This document shows positions 12,833 through 25,261 of a stretch of DNA of 64,000 bases, in pieces. Source of the stretch: Nematostella vectensis (taxonomy: Eukaryota; Cnidaria; Anthozoa; Actiniaria; Edwardsiidae). The DNA is taken from assembly GCF_932526225.1 (NCBI RefSeq), contig NC_064040.1, positions 15,062,494 to 15,126,493 of the forward strand, in the 5' to 3' direction. Each line of letters begins with the position of its first letter. Within the stretch, counting starts at the first letter, position 1. Below the pieces are notes generated by a model. It was given only the letters and a program-made list of their open reading frames with translations, had not been told where the DNA came from and did not search any database. The translations under genes and the position numbers were made by a program.

Positions 12833-14072
12833 TGGCAGAATCCCAATCAAACTTCAACTTCCAGGTATTTGATTGAGATTCTAAGTATCGTTTAATTTTT
12901 GATTTTATGTTGTTGCTGGAATCCCTATATGGAAGTCAGATGTCACCATAATATCATTATGTGCTCGTACTCACAAGTACTGTACTACTCAAATGTACCA
13001 AGTCGACTGTTTCATCTCATTTGCATGCATTTGCATTGAATACGGCTCATGGATAATACGAAAATTGAACTTAGCCTAAGTCATTTAATAGCTGGTGCGT
13101 GTCCGAGTCGGGCTTATTTCAAGTGGAAGCATACGTTGACCCTATTTCACACGAGACAACACTATTAAAATGGTTAAATTCCTACTTTCGTGGAACTTGC
13201 ACGTAAGTATTCATTACCAGTGACTGTTTATAAGATTTCATTATTTTGTCACAGAACAAAAGAACACGGGAATTGTATGCACTTTCACAAGTCAAGGACC
13301 TAGTCGAGCATGCCGTTTGAAAAAAAACAAGTTTAATATAATTATCACTGACCAGTTTTATGTCAAATACTGGTCAAATATACATAGTATTTTGTATGTA
13401 CATAAAAAATCAGCAGGAACATTGCACACCGGTAAGGGAAGGGTCATTATTCTACTGGGAGGGAGGGCTGCTATGTTGAGGGGGAAGGGTTGCGATTTTA
13501 TGAGCGTTGATTTGGGGAGGGTCTCAAATTTCGATACAGGGTTTATAGAGAGGGTTTTATTTTTTAACAGATATTCTGATCAATTTCCGAGCCTCCTAAA
13601 AGTCTGGAATTTCAAAATTTTTCTGCGGAGAACCCCAGACCCCCTACAAAATAAAAACGGATGTGATGGGCCTGCTTACAAGTTCACGGCTTGCGTTCCG
13701 CTGACATTGAAAACCATTATCCCCTAAAATTCGGCTTCTACTTTTTATTATTATTATTTTTTTTGCAGTTTTGGTTTTATTTACTTCAATCACTGAATTT
13801 GCGAATTTCAAATTCATGTCAAAGTTCCCCCGTCCTACTAGCTTTTCAGATTGGTAAGAAAAGATATGTAAATAAGATTTCAGTTGTGAAGGAGCTAATG
13901 ATGCTATTTTCCATTTAGGTTTTAATAATGACGGGCATTTTATATATTTGGAAATGGCAAAATTTTCACGTGGGCGTATGCCCCCACACCCCCTATACAA
14001 TATTATTTACACCCCTGAAAAATGGGCTCCAAACAACACCTCAAGGCATGGTGGTGTTCTAGGCGGGTGTAA
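12833..14072. other. Intergenic, repeat-derived, no gene seen
   Basis: AT-rich sequence with G-rich patches (13430-13530) typical of old dispersed repeats. Open frames of about 100 residues overlap on both strands and match no family that I recognise. Confidence 0.35.
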
Positions 14073-14571
14073 GAGCTCGGTCGGGATAGGGTTTGGTGGC
14101 CCAGAGACAAAGAATTACAATGAAGTTGGGACGTTTAACAATATAATTCACTCGCTTTCGACATCGGGTTCAAGTCTAAATCTGATACACCCAGCATCGT
14201 ATTACTAGCGACCTAACTGTCATACAATCATCGACTTAATCTCTTAATCTGTTTTGCTACAGCACGCACACATCACTACATATACCCACCCATCCCTTCT
14301 TGTATACCACCCATCCCTTCTTGTATACCCACCCATCCCTTCTTGTATACCACCCATCCCTTCTTGTATATGTAATAGCACGGTCAGGATAGGGTTTGGT
14401 GGCCCAGAGACAAAGAATTACAATGAAGTTGGGACGTTTAACAATATAATTCACTCGCTTTACATCGGGTTAAAGTTTAAATCTGATACACCTGGCATCG
14501 TATTACTAGCGACCTAACTGTCATATAATCATCAACTTAGTCTCTTAATCAGTTTAGCTACATCACGCACA
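14073..14571 (+). repeat. Tandem duplication of about 190 bp separated by a small minisatellite
   Basis: The stretch starting AGCTCGGTCGGGATAGGGTT at 14073 reappears with few changes at 14378, an offset of 305 bp, and similarity continues for about 190 bp (through the phrase ending in CACACATCACTACA). Between the copies lie four to five units of about 19-20 bp containing CCCATCCCTTCTTGTATA (about 14285-14370). The result is a nested local duplication with no coding support. Confidence 0.8.
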
Positions 14572-14608
14572 CATCACTACACGACCTCCGCTGCCCCTTC
14601 ATGCGGGG

Positions 14609-14770
14609 TAGGCGCGTATCCAGGATTGTCTGAGGGGGGTGCGCGGTCATAGGTAGCATATGGAAAAAGCCTAGCGTTTGAAGATTCCTTAATAAGAAAT
14701 TACCCGCTTTTTGAGCGCCAAGGGGAAGGGGGGGGGCTGAAGGGTGCGTGCAGCCCCCTGTGCATATCAA
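14609..14770 (-). mobile_element. Degenerate copy of the CAGGCGCGTAC MITE family
   Basis: Begins TAGGCGCGTATCCAGGATTG and contains the internal family phrases GGGGGGTGCGCGGTCATAGG and CCTTAATAAGAAATTACCCG. The right terminus has decayed, so no clean target-site duplication is visible. Better copies lie at 15541, 26701 and 30799. Confidence 0.65.
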
Positions 14771-15179
14771 ACATATCCCCCACATATAGTGTCCTTCGTA
14801 TGTATTGCCTTATATGGGCATTGATGCCCATATTCCCGTTCCCTGATCTCCTGAAAACATGGTGAAAATATGCTGATTCATGTCAATTTGAGACTTGCGG
14901 CCAAAATTTGTTAGAAAACCTTGATCGCTTGGTCAAATCTTTTTTCTCACTGATCTTGAAAAGCCCTTAGACCCAGGCTCCCAAGAGGTCGGCCGAGTGG
15001 GTATGAAGGACACCCAAATTTTGATATGTACGCGCCTACGGGGGGAGGGGGCGGTATCTGTCTCCTCACAATTTGAATTTGAAACGGCGACATCCAGGCC
15101 ATCCGCAAAAGGGAAATATTTGTCTTCTTCGCAAAGTCCCTAATCCCCTTTCTTTGTTTGTGCTGCGCAGTTTGCTCGT

Positions 15180-15345
15180 TACATATGGAGAAAACGTTGT
15201 CGTTTTGGGGATCTGGTACCGAGGAAACTTCTCTCAGCTGACTAAAGATGGTCACAGTAACTGTTTTTCTCTTCTGGTTATGAAGTTTACGAAGCCCCTG
15301 GGGTACACTTACCTTAAAAATTACAAGAATCATGCAGATTTTCAA
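15180..15345 (+). repeat. Dispersed repeat with an inverted copy near 44.5 kb
   Basis: This stretch shares colinear phrases with the reverse complement of 44480-44690: for example GTCGTTTTGGGGATCTGGTACCG here against the complement of CGGTACCAGAGCCCTAAAACGAC there, and the CTTCGTAAACTTCATAACC/GCAAACTTTGTGAATTG region. Similarity is patchy, so this is an old repeat family; no family name can be given. Confidence 0.55.
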
Positions 15346-15540
15346 AATAAGGAATATATTAGTATTCTTATATGAAAGTGACTGCGTTTGGCAAAAACTA
15401 TAATTTTTGGCTAAATTTTCTTGATATGATTACAATTGTGAGTTGTCTTTATTTGTGGACAACTTCTTATTACAATTGTGGGTGTTTATTACATTTGTGA
15501 GCTTTGCACTCATACAGTTATATGGAAGAACGTGTCGTAC

Positions 15541-15711
15541 CAGGCGCGTACACAGGGGGGAGGGGTACGCAGAGTGCGCGCGCACCCCCCTCTCGGCTGC
15601 CAAAAGGCGGTCATTTCTTATTAACGGATCTTCAAATACTAATACTTCTTTCATATGTTAACTATGACTGCGCACCCCCCCTCCCCTCAGCCAATCCTGG
15701 GTACGCGCCTG
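15541..15711 (+). mobile_element. MITE with CAGGCGCGTAC terminal inverted repeats, 5-bp TSD
   Basis: The 171-bp element starts CAGGCGCGTACACAGG and ends CCTGGGTACGCGCCTG, an 11-bp perfect terminal inverted repeat that continues imperfectly. It is flanked by CGTAC at 15536-15540 and 15712-15716, a 5-bp target-site duplication. Two further copies (26701-26875, 30799-30969) also have 5-bp flanking repeats, which supports the boundary call. There is no coding capacity. A 5-bp TSD occurs in Transib and in some hAT lineages, so the superfamily is open. Confidence 0.85.
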
Positions 15712-16269
15712 CGTACGTAAAGCATCTAACAGTTAGAGTATATTTACTCTAAACTAACCAATACGTTTTTTTAGCCTTTTTTGTGTTCTGGGGGAAGGCT
15801 TTATTTTTTGGCCTTTTTGGGAGAGGGTCACCATTATTGTGATTGAGGGAGGGCCGCAATATTTGAACCAGAAAAAAAATTCAACTTGGCAGCCCTCAAC
15901 CCCCCCCCCCCCCCCGATAAATAATGAAGTTTCCCTAAATTCCATTTCAGACGCGTATGTTCCTTCAAAGCCTGACCAGAATAAAGCAATTCAATTCCGA
16001 AAATTCGCCATATTGTGGATCAGTCTATTTGGTGTGTGGGATCTGTCTATTTTGTGTAGGGAAAGGGTGCTGTTGCGAATTTGCAAAGGTTTGAATTTGA
16101 ATCAATTATTTTCACATTTACATAATATATATATATATCTTATTCGGTCCAAAATAATCCGAATGCCTCTAGACCGCGAAACACACGATTCAGCTAGGCG
16201 ACTCGAACTCGAATCGTACCTATTTCCAAAACAATAGGCTCGACTGAATTAGGTTCAATTTCGGTTAAG

Positions 16270-16450
16270 CATTATAGCGTAGCCAAGCGCGGCCGCAGGC
16301 CGCGCGCGTAGCCCATAGGCATAGAAATATGGTATAGGTATGCGACTTGGTTTTTGTGGTCATCGCGCGGGTACCCTGTGGTGTCACTCGCCAGCCAGCC
16401 AGTCAGTCAGCCACGCGACTCCCAGGCCCCACTCGGCCCCGAAATTGCGA
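16270..16450 (+). repeat. Dispersed repeat, paralogous to 36410-36575
   Basis: The order of phrases is shared with 36410-36575: a GCGGCCGC patch, GGTATAGG(T)ATGCGACTTG, TTGTGGTCATCGCGCGGGTA, CCTGTGGTGTCAC, CCAGCCAGCCAGTCAGTCA and ACTCCCAGGCCCCACTCGG. Identity is roughly 75-80% by eye and then stops on both sides. It could be a SINE-like repeat or duplicated promoter sequence; no polymerase III boxes or terminal repeats were recognised. Confidence 0.65.
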
Positions 16451-16699
16451 CTAAATACAAGCACGGAGCAGGGGAAAAAGTTTCGAAAAGTTCTTGTCGA
16501 TTATGCGATGATTATTTATTTTGCCTCAAATTTTGTGACTTAAGGATAAAGTCAACTAGAGGAGATCTACTAACATTCATTCACGCCAAGATTTATCTGG
16601 TTTTAGCTAGTAAATTTAAGCAAGTAACAGTTCACATTAAAAAGCGAACAGAACCACAAGAAAGCGACCAAAAAAAAAAAAATGCAAGGTGAGTTTCGG

Positions 16700-19500
16700 A
16701 CGACGATTTGTATTGTCTATTGAGGATATGACAGTTATTAGGCTTTTTGTTGTCCTTTTTGTATGCTTTGAGAATGCGAGTACTTAACTCAGTAATCAAA
16801 TTATTTGAGCATAACAGGTTTTGTTTTGACATTCTTCGTTTAATCTATATTCTTGATTGTGTTGAATAAAATACAATACAACAAAAACTGGAATTCGTCT
16901 TTAATAAGAATTCTTCAGGGCAGATTGATTGTGTTGAGATATTTCATAAAGGCTAACCAATATCGTGTTGCATTTGTCAAATACTGCTAAAGAAGACCGT
17001 TCTTGTCTTTATATCCTGTGCTCTTAGTCCTAAGAAGATACATATCCTTAGAAGATACAGCAGCTTTTTCAACTTACAAGAGAAATTTTCCTTACCGAGG
17101 ATAAAAAAAACCCTATTTTCAATATGTATTGTTGTTATTGTCTGCATCTTGCATCTCATGTGTTTATTTTTTTTTTCAAATAGTTGTGGAAAATTAGTTA
17201 GATTATAAATGGCTTGATAAAAAGATTGTTTTGAAAGAAATAATAAATAATTGTTTTCACTCTTTTATGAACCAGGAACTACCTGAGGGCCAAGATGAAT
17301 GCTAAAGACTGGAAGACATGACAATTAAAAATCATGTCTTGAAGAGAACAGTAGGATGTTCTTATTCACTGTTTTCACTTATTCACTCACTCTCACTCTA
17401 TTTTAGAGGTTTAGATTTATTTCATTGGAATAGTTGGATCCAGGGTTTCTCAAAACACCAAAATATAATGCATTACTGGATGTATATTTGTAGATATTAA
17501 TTTCCATGGGGATGGAAAATCACCACTTAAAATGGTACATTAAAACTTCAGTATCTAAAATTGTGTATGACACTATATTCCATCTTTGAAATCCTGTTTC
17601 ATCCATTGTTCTTCGCAAGGACAAAGCTTGTCAGAATGTAGCTTTACAAATGTACATTAATGGAACTTTTATTAAGGGAAGGGTTTTTTAGGGCAAGATA
17701 CTCAAACTTTATAACACTAGCAACAACCTTGTTCTTTTTCAATAATAGAATTCTGTTCACATAGCTTGGATAGCATAGACATGGCCTCTTTAAAGGCCTG
17801 TGGTGGTGAAAGGGTTAAGATAATGGGAAAGGGGAAATGTCAAGAAATGCTCAATCAAATTATTTTCATTACTGTTATATTTTTTTCACCAAACCTTTCA
17901 AGTTGAGTCAATTTACTTTATATCTCCTCTCCCGTCGACTATTTTTTAGTCAATTGATATTCTTTGCTTTCTCTCTACCCCAAACATAGATCAATGAAAG
18001 GGTTTGGTTTGAAATTAGAAGTTAGCATTTTAGCACTGTCAGTGATGCCTTGGATGTTTTTTTTTAGGATTTGCTTCCAAAATCAATCTGTTTTTTCTTC
18101 ATTGCATTCATTTGGGAGTAGGCCACCAACAACAAGGCCACTATATGGTAAAGGGGGGTGCACCAATATGTAATGCATAAAAGGAGATATATTTTGGATT
18201 TTAATTTCCAGACATTTTTTTGAATATTCGGTCCAATGAAGGAGAGAATCGCCTCTAAATCAAAACATAAAAATTACAGTATGGCATCTAAACAGTCTAA
18301 ATATATTATTTTGAATCTTTGGAATGCTGTTACATCCATGACATTTTCTGCACAAGGGCAAAGCTTGTCAGAGTATTGTTTTGATTAAAAAAAATATTCA
18401 TAATGGAACTTCTATGATGGGACATAAGAATTTACCATTAGACTCTTGACAACTTTGACAGCCATATTCACACCAGGAATTGTGTTTGTTAACTTTGATG
18501 TACTGCATAATTTAAATTATTGAATAAGGCCTGGATCCATTTGGTTGGTACAATAAATAAATCTCAGTAAAGAGCAGGATCCTAGATCCCCCAAAAATAC
18601 CCCGATCAGTCAACACAAAAGGTGTTCAATGCTGGCTCCGCTTTTAGGCAGTGCCTAAATCTATATATTAGTCGAAATATTTCCGCATACTTCAGGAACC
18701 GCGGAGCATGTTGAAAAGTGTGTGTTTGTGCAGTGCTGGTACATCTGTCCACAAGCCTAATATTGACTCTATACTCGTTCTTTTGCGCATTTGTCTCCTT
18801 TTCGCTTGAACAAGACGGCAAACAATCGCTCAAGTTTTAACCACGGTCTGTCTGCTGCTCTCTGCCATTGGTAAGCAAACCGAGCGAATCACACGCGATT
18901 TTTAAAAGTGCTTAAAAGCACTTGCGTCTGGGAGACTCGAGCGCGGTAAATGGTACATACGAGTACGTATACTACAAGTCGTTAAACCCGTGTCGTGTAA
19001 ATCATAATTCTAAGCTCATATAAATCAGAATTTTCATAACCTTCACCGTTTTTTTTTCTTTCGCGCAATTCACAAAAAAAGTGTTTGTCATAATTGGCTC
19101 ACGAGCGTTCGCCTCATTTTTCGCGTGGTCGGAATTCTCCCAGCATGCGGTAGGTAACACGTTACGCTACGACTCTCTAGTGTCACGCGAAACGACACAG
19201 CGTCTTTTAAAACGTTTTCTCTCAAATTAACTTCATCTTCCTTTTTCTTTTGAATTGTATTGCTTGTCAGCGAGATAATGCATTGGAAAGTCCTTTTTTT
19301 AGAATTATCTACTACCCCTCCCTAGAGCAAAAATGTACTAAAATTCCGGTTATACAATTCCGGTTGTAAAATTACTATTTTATTCAAACAGGAATTTCCG
19401 GAAGTGGAAAGAAAAGCGTGACTCGTGAATCAGAAACGAATGGGTCGCTTAAACTCGGAATTTCATCCAAAAGACTAGAAGAATTACATGCACTGAACTA
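16700..19500. other. Intergenic, AT-rich; CpG-containing region near 18.8-19.2 kb
   Basis: I see no gene. Two sub-stretches, about 17500-17680 and 18210-18420, share phrases (AGTATCTAAAATT / AGTATGGCATCTAAAC, ATCCTGTTTCATCCAT / TGCTGTTACATCCATG, GACAAAGCTTGTCAGA / GGCAAAGCTTGTCAGAG), so they are an old tandem duplication about 720 bp apart. From 18840 to 19210 CpG dinucleotides are more frequent, which may mark the promoter of the plus-strand gene at 22 kb. Confidence 0.4.
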
Positions 19501-19737
19501 ATATTTATATTCGTAAGACGTCCCAGAGATGTTTTCTTACGAAAGGTCCCACGAGGTTTACACATGATCGCTGAACAACAACAGCGGACCTACACGAATG
19601 ATGCAACGCCGAGTAAAACGCGAACAACAATGACACTCTGCGATTGAACTAAGCATATAGACGGTCTAAAATCACTAAAACCTAAGGCGAACTCAAGAAA
19701 CTACGAGGCAAATTGTTGGGGTGAATAAGCGACGAAT

Positions 19738-19762
19738 ATGAGAGGACTGAGGCAAAATCACG
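19738..19762 (+). promoter_or_regulatory. Possible 5'-UTR exon end and splice donor for the 22-kb gene
   Basis: An ATG at 19738 is followed by eight open codons and a strong donor, CACG|GTGAGTTAA, after 19762. Joining it to the acceptor at 22002 puts this ATG out of frame (a stop follows within about ten codons), so if used it would be an upstream ORF in a non-coding first exon. This is inferred from the donor and position only. Confidence 0.3.
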
Positions 19763-20399
19763 GTGAGTTAACGCTTTCATTGTAAACAACAGCATCGAAC
19801 AAGACCGGCATTGTTTCGATCAATGAAAACACTAATAAATTTTGCCGTAGAAATATGACGGAGACATATTTTTATTGAATTTGATAAGTAAAACTACGAG
19901 GAATGGTATCGTCTTTTATAGACATTAGGCGAAAATGGGTTTTGTACTCGAAGTTTGTGACTGAGCGAGTTTTACTTACGATAACATTCTCGCTTTACTA
20001 TTGATCAAATTGAATTTATAGAATTTAACACAGTTTCCCAATATTTAGTAATGTTAGTAGCGCATAAATCTTTTTATTGTCACAATTTATCCCATTAAAT
20101 TTACCATTATTTTTTACCATATTATATTTCTTCGTCGTTCATAGTAAAGTAATTGGTAATGTAATCTTTTGGTCTGCTAGAATTAGCTATGGCGATGGTC
20201 TTTTATGCATTAAATGATATTTTGGATGTTTAACATCTACACGCTAAGCAGGAAGCTATTGACTTAATCCATTCTGCGTCAAAGCGAGGAATAGTTACAT
20301 ATTTTTCGATACAAGCTTCTTCTTTTGAAATAAATACTTTTACTTGGTCTCACGATCAATAACATAAATTTAGAATAACAGTTTTGCTTTGTTGGTTGT

Positions 20400-21960
20400 T
20401 GATTTATTTTGCAAATAGCTAAGGTAACTTTGGTTCTGAATAACAGCACATATCAAGGCAATATTGTAAACATGAAAGATCCCCGGAGCGAACAAATCGT
20501 AGGTCAAAAAGTCGTATCCTCATCTTCCGAAATCGCGTCGTCTCAAATCTCGTGTTTTGTCAGAGATTCAAATAAGGATGCACTTCGTAGAATCGATGTG
20601 TCGTAACCCGTTGTGGTACCAAATACCAAAATACCAAATAAATAAGCAAATTAGAATAAATAAACTAATTCAGGTTTGGAAAGCTTTACAATCCTTTTTA
20701 TGTGACATTGATATGGCTTCCTCAGAACAAGGTTTCCGACCGCAATATGGATAAAAATTGATACTCACTCAAATTTCCCCGTTATCAATTGAAATGCATT
20801 ATCATCAATTTATTCGGTGCATTCCATCTATGAATTACTTACCGATTTATATCATCAACTTGCTTATCAATTGTTATCAATTAGATCATGTATCAACTTA
20901 TATAAATTAGAATTTTGATTATTAATTATTATCAATACTTGTATCAATTGAAAATCATTTTCAATGAAGCGCAGGGTGTGCGCAAAAAGACTTGGTTACC
21001 TAGAAGGACCAGTAATTCCACGGATACAAATCATTATATTATCCTAATAATCATAAGATATGCCCCCACTACAAGCAGCTAAAGGCCATTCTAGGCCACC
21101 GTATTTGAAGGGGAGCAAACAAATATAAGTCAATCAATTGGCCTAAAAAAATGACCTGTATGAGAAAAAAATGCGAATATTTATGGATATCGCTCTTCGT
21201 AGCGCATTCCATGACTTCCTTACCTTTCTGCCTGTGCTTTTATTTTCACAACCTTCAAAGTGTTGCTTAGTAACTGCAAAAATGTTCAAGTATGAGCACA
21301 AAGCGCGGAAAAACAAGAGGAAATTTGTTAATACATGCTTGAAACCGTGTAGACAGCGCCAACATAGCTGTCATAGTTTTTGAGTTGCTGTGAAGAAGTT
21401 GGATTGGATCATTCTAACATAACCAATCATGGTGCCGGCAGTGCTGGCTGATGCTTCCCCCCGGGAGGGGGGGGGAGGTGATGTTGGCCCTATCGGCCCC
21501 CCTCCCGAGGAGGGAGGGATGGAGGGTTATCATTTTTGCGGGAAATTCAAATCTATATATGGCTTCTGCTATTGTACGTCTTTCTTGTCAGCGCAAAACG
21601 GCAAATGGCGGTTCTATAACCAAAAGGAGCCATAGATCTCATTAAATTTCTATGACCAAATAAAATCGCATAATCATACCATTTCTCCATACCTATTGAG
21701 CTCCGCGCGCGGCCCCGGTATCAAGTGTTGGGGAATACGGATAAATCATACAAATATCAATCATAGGTCATCGATGTATGGCTCTGACATTGCTGGACTT
21801 TTTTCAACAACTTTATTTTTATGAATAATTATTACCCATAAGCACGGGCTTAGAACTGCCATTTACAATTCTCCAATCGCCACTTGCATTGACAACCTTT
21901 TTTGAATAGTCGTATATTTTTTAAATGATGATAAACTTCTGATTACATACATAACATTAG
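20400..21960. other. Intronic or intergenic stretch upstream of the 22-kb gene
   Basis: Contains an AT-rich patch rich in TATCAA/TTATCAAT repeats (20750-20960) and a G-rich, gene-free block at 21430-21520. Short ORFs here have no recognisable features. If the first exon is near 19.7 kb, this is intron 1. Confidence 0.35.
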
Positions 21961-22023
21961 ATGCTTTTGAGACATTAAAACATTGGTGTTTATTTTTTAC
22001 AGCGGAGGGTGGATGTCAACACG

Positions 22024-23403
22024 ATGTTTCTTAACAATTCATATTTCAACGTTCTTCGTAAAATCGACAACAGCTGGGATGATAAACCGCTGACATCCGG
22101 GAGATCGCGCACCAAGAAATGGCGGGAAAAATTCTCCCGCTCCAACTCGTCCAAGTCCTCCAGATCACTCGTCAGCTCCAATAGCGTAGAAAGTGGGACC
22201 TGCAGCGAAGACGCCAATTCTGGTTACTATGGTGATGACGAGATAGAACCGTGCCTGCAGTGCCGTGCAGCGGATTTCCCCCTGAGAAGTCAAAAGGCGA
22301 ATATCGAAGAGTATGACGTCATTAGTATTGAGGTGAATGTTAGACACCCTCGGCGAAATGGATCATCTTGTCGACATTCAAACTCAGTAAATTTTGATGA
22401 GTTTGTTGTCATTCCTTCCTCACGCGAGGAATTTTGCGCGGGAAAATTTAAACAAAGTACTCCAAAAGCAATCTCAAATAGGACTTTAGGGTCAGAATCA
22501 TCTAGTACCACTTCTCCGCACATTCTAGTCACGTGCACGCCTAAGATTGTCTCGTGCGCAACACCTCTTAGCGATGCTGGACCCATGGTGCATTCGCCAT
22601 CCTGCACGTGCTGCACGCCTCAGAAGCCCGTGCGTTTTCGTCTGGACGCCCCGTCCCGTAGTAGCTTTGCTGATGCCAGGTTTTGGTGGCGGGAAAACAT
22701 CACGTGGCAACTGCGGCAGCGCAACAAGACGCAAACTGCGAACTTCGCGGAGCTACAAGAGACTGGACCACACTCGCGCGTCAAAGTAAAGATTAACCGA
22801 GATATCGCGCACTTTTTAAACAGCTACGGGGAGTTCAGGCCGCACAACGAGTTCCTCAACACAGCGCTTGTGGAAATGGAGGGGAACGCTTTGTACAGGG
22901 CAGACCTGGTAGAGGCTATCCGACTACACGGGGGTGGGGAAGAGGAATTGAGTGGAGATGGGCTAGCGTCGCTGGCTCAGGCGTACATTCGTAAGCAGTC
23001 AACAAAAGCTAATCCTCCAGAGGAAACAGACGATGAAAGCCGGCAATTTGTACAGCGGCAGTCGAAAAAGCGCATGCACACCCGTTTATTTGTCCCGCGG
23101 TGGAAAGAAAGCATCACAAATCAGATCCAAATGCGAAACATTTTAGAATGTAAGTATTTCACCGATGCTATCGTGAGAAGATCACTACAGGTAAACGTTA
23201 GCGTATCCGTAAGCACGATTGACGAATCGCAAACAATGACAGAAATAGAGGACTATGACGTCATATCTTCGGATGAAACGACCCAAGGCACAGAGCTGTG
23301 TGGGAAGGCGCTTAACTCGAGCCAGTCCACCTCGCAGGGATACCACAGTGCTCCCACGCCACTGGTGGCTAATGGGAGTGCTCAGGTGATGGTAGTACCG
23401 TAG
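22024..23403 (+). CDS. Unrecognised 459-aa protein, Ser/Thr-rich with DYDVIS-type motifs
   Basis: A single long coding exon opens after a good acceptor (polypyrimidine tract then AG at 22001-22002). The frame is open from the acceptor; I chose the first ATG, at 22024. The 459 residues have a basic Ser-rich N-terminal part (about 25-65, RSRTKKWREKFSRSNSSKSS), a Cys pair cluster near 80 (CLQC), and a more ordered central part (about 230-320: FWWRENITWQLRQRNKTQ, then AHFLNSYGEFRPHNEFLNTA and LYRADLVEAIRLHGGGEEEL). A second WKESITNQIQMRN segment near 375 echoes the WRENITWQLRQRN segment, so the two may be diverged copies of one helix. EEYDVISIE (near 95) and EDYDVISSDE (near 415) are also repeated short motifs. 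No signal peptide or membrane segment. I know no family; a cnidarian-restricted cytosolic adaptor is a guess. Confidence 0.75.
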   Translation: MFLNNSYFNVLRKIDNSWDDKPLTSGRSRTKKWREKFSRSNSSKSSRSLVSSNSVESGTCSEDANSGYYGDDEIEPCLQCRAADFPLRSQKANIEEYDVISIEVNVRHPRRNGSSCRHSNSVNFDEFVVIPSSREEFCAGKFKQSTPKAISNRTLGSESSSTTSPHILVTCTPKIVSCATPLSDAGPMVHSPSCTCCTPQKPVRFRLDAPSRSSFADARFWWRENITWQLRQRNKTQTANFAELQETGPHSRVKVKINRDIAHFLNSYGEFRPHNEFLNTALVEMEGNALYRADLVEAIRLHGGGEEELSGDGLASLAQAYIRKQSTKANPPEETDDESRQFVQRQSKKRMHTRLFVPRWKESITNQIQMRNILECKYFTDAIVRRSLQVNVSVSVSTIDESQTMTEIEDYDVISSDETTQGTELCGKALNSSQSTSQGYHSAPTPLVANGSAQVMVVP

Positions 23404-24100
23404 GCGTGTTAAAAATAGAAGCTGGAGTGCCTATTTGCGAAAGACATACAAGACAGGATTCGTATATGGCTGCGAAAATGTAATTAGTTTTATCTAATTG
23501 GATACCATAACTAGACAGAGAACTATCTTTTTATGCAATACTGACCGAAGAACCGAACGTTGGAATGTTTACAGAGATTTTTATGAGTGATAAATGGACC
23601 AGCTAAGTGGCAATCTCACCAGTTTACTTCCGGTCGATGACGTAACAATCTCCGATGATTTTTAAGAAAAATATTTCAAAATTGTAAAAGCAGTGTGTCT
23701 GAAGTTTCTTGTGTGTCTGAGAGTGTGACTGATAATTTAGAGTGGATGGTCTGTTAACTAGCGCGGATTCTAATAGGATTCCTTTTTTCCTAGTGCTGGA
23801 TGGATATATCCACTTATTTGAAATGTATATATGTGCATATTCGGTGATCATTTTGGAATACGGTCTTATTTTATCTTATTTTCAAAAATGTTCGCAAAGT
23901 GAATAGTTGTATCCTCCTCTAAGCCCAAACCAGTAGCTTTGCCTGGATCTTTAACCGATATAGCTATTCATTCCAATTTTTAAATTTTATGTTTGCTATA
24001 TTGTAAATAATTGTGTTTTACACAAATAAGATATTTGATCATTTCGATGTTTTTTTTTTTTACGTGACAGACTTTACTTTAAAGAAGACGTATGAATCTT

Positions 24101-24106
24101 AATAAA
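24101..24106 (+). terminator. Polyadenylation signal AATAAA
   Basis: AATAAA about 700 bp after the stop codon of the 459-aa gene, in an AT-rich 3' region; the first canonical signal on this strand at a plausible 3'-UTR distance. Confidence 0.5.
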
Positions 24107-24249
24107 AAGAAAATATTTTACATGGCATGTCTGGTATCCCGTGCTAAATGATAAGGAACAAATTTTATCCTGTCTATAGGGACATCGGCTCCTTTGATGT
24201 TTCTGTCAAACATCGGCAAATATTTGTCGCGTTGGGTCAAACAGGTCGC

Positions 24250-24900
24250 ACGGGTACCTGTCAAGGAATCTAACCACACTCAGGGGGCTGTATTTTGATG
24301 TTTATTCCCAGGGGGGGGGGGAGGGTACTGAGCCTATGTTTGGGTATAGGGGTGCCGCTGGGGGGTTTGAAACCTGACCCTGTTAAGGACAAAAATCCTG
24401 AAAAACCATACCCTGTTTAGGACAACACCCTCAACACCAACACCTCAACACAACACCATTTTAGGACCCTGTTCAGGACAACACCCTCAATTTTGGGACG
24501 ACCCAATTGATTTATACCTTTTTTTGGGTAAAAACACATCCTTAAGACACGTTTCATCAAGCATTTTAAACTCCAATTACTTAGTCTAGAAAAATGCTGT
24601 ATTTTATCGCAAAATCGATAGCATAACCAAGCATCCGGTTAGCACGTGAGAGCAAACAAGGCAATCAGATCGGCGGCGGGATCAGCTGTTACGAGGTTTA
24701 GCAAGGCAACCAAATTGGTACCCTGTTCAGGACAGCCTTGCTTAAAGTTATATTCAATGAATCACGTGTACATTACAAAGGGTCTTATTACAAATCATTA
24801 ATCCACAACTGAAACTAATCAATAACTGAATAACTGGACTTAAGCGCATTAACTTGCGCGACAGCACCTCAACACTTCAAGATAACTACTATTAAGTTTA
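24250..24900. repeat. Dispersed repeat rich in ACCCTGTTNAGGACA phrases
   Basis: Phrases such as ACCCTGTTAAGGACA, ACCCTGTTTAGGACA, ACCCTGTTCAGGACA (three forms, several copies between 24375 and 24735) and ACACCCTCAA recur irregularly. This looks like an old, internally repetitive interspersed element. No ORF. Confidence 0.5.
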
Positions 24901-25158
24901 TCTAAACAGAGATGTCTTTGAAGCCTCGCCAGTGCGTCCAAGGGCAGTTCACTGTAGAATGAAGATCTATTACAGGACCGTACCCTGGATTTTTAATTTT
25001 TCTTGGGGAGTACGTAATCTGAAAAAGTGGGCCTAATTTTTTCCGGGGGAATAGATTAATGACACACCAGAGTGTACACCTTTTTATTTTATTTTATCTT
25101 ATTTGCTTATGTTTTATAGTTTTTTCTACAAAATAGCACGTCCAATGCGAACCGGGGT

Positions 25159-25191
<33 letters not shown>

Positions 25192-25199
25192 GGTGCGAA
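25159..25199 (+). repeat. Poly(G) tract, 41 bases
   Basis: An uninterrupted run of 41 G, the longest homopolymer in the window. Other runs: 45650-45681 (32), 31124-31146 (23), 48675-48694 (20), 55446-55463 (18), 26816-26830 (15) and a 16-base C run at 15900-15915. Exact lengths depend on assembly quality. Confidence 0.9.
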
Positions 25200-25261
25200 T
25201 CCTACGGTCCTACGGGCCGGGCGAGTATGATAACAAGTAGTGATGTATGGCTGTTGTTGAA

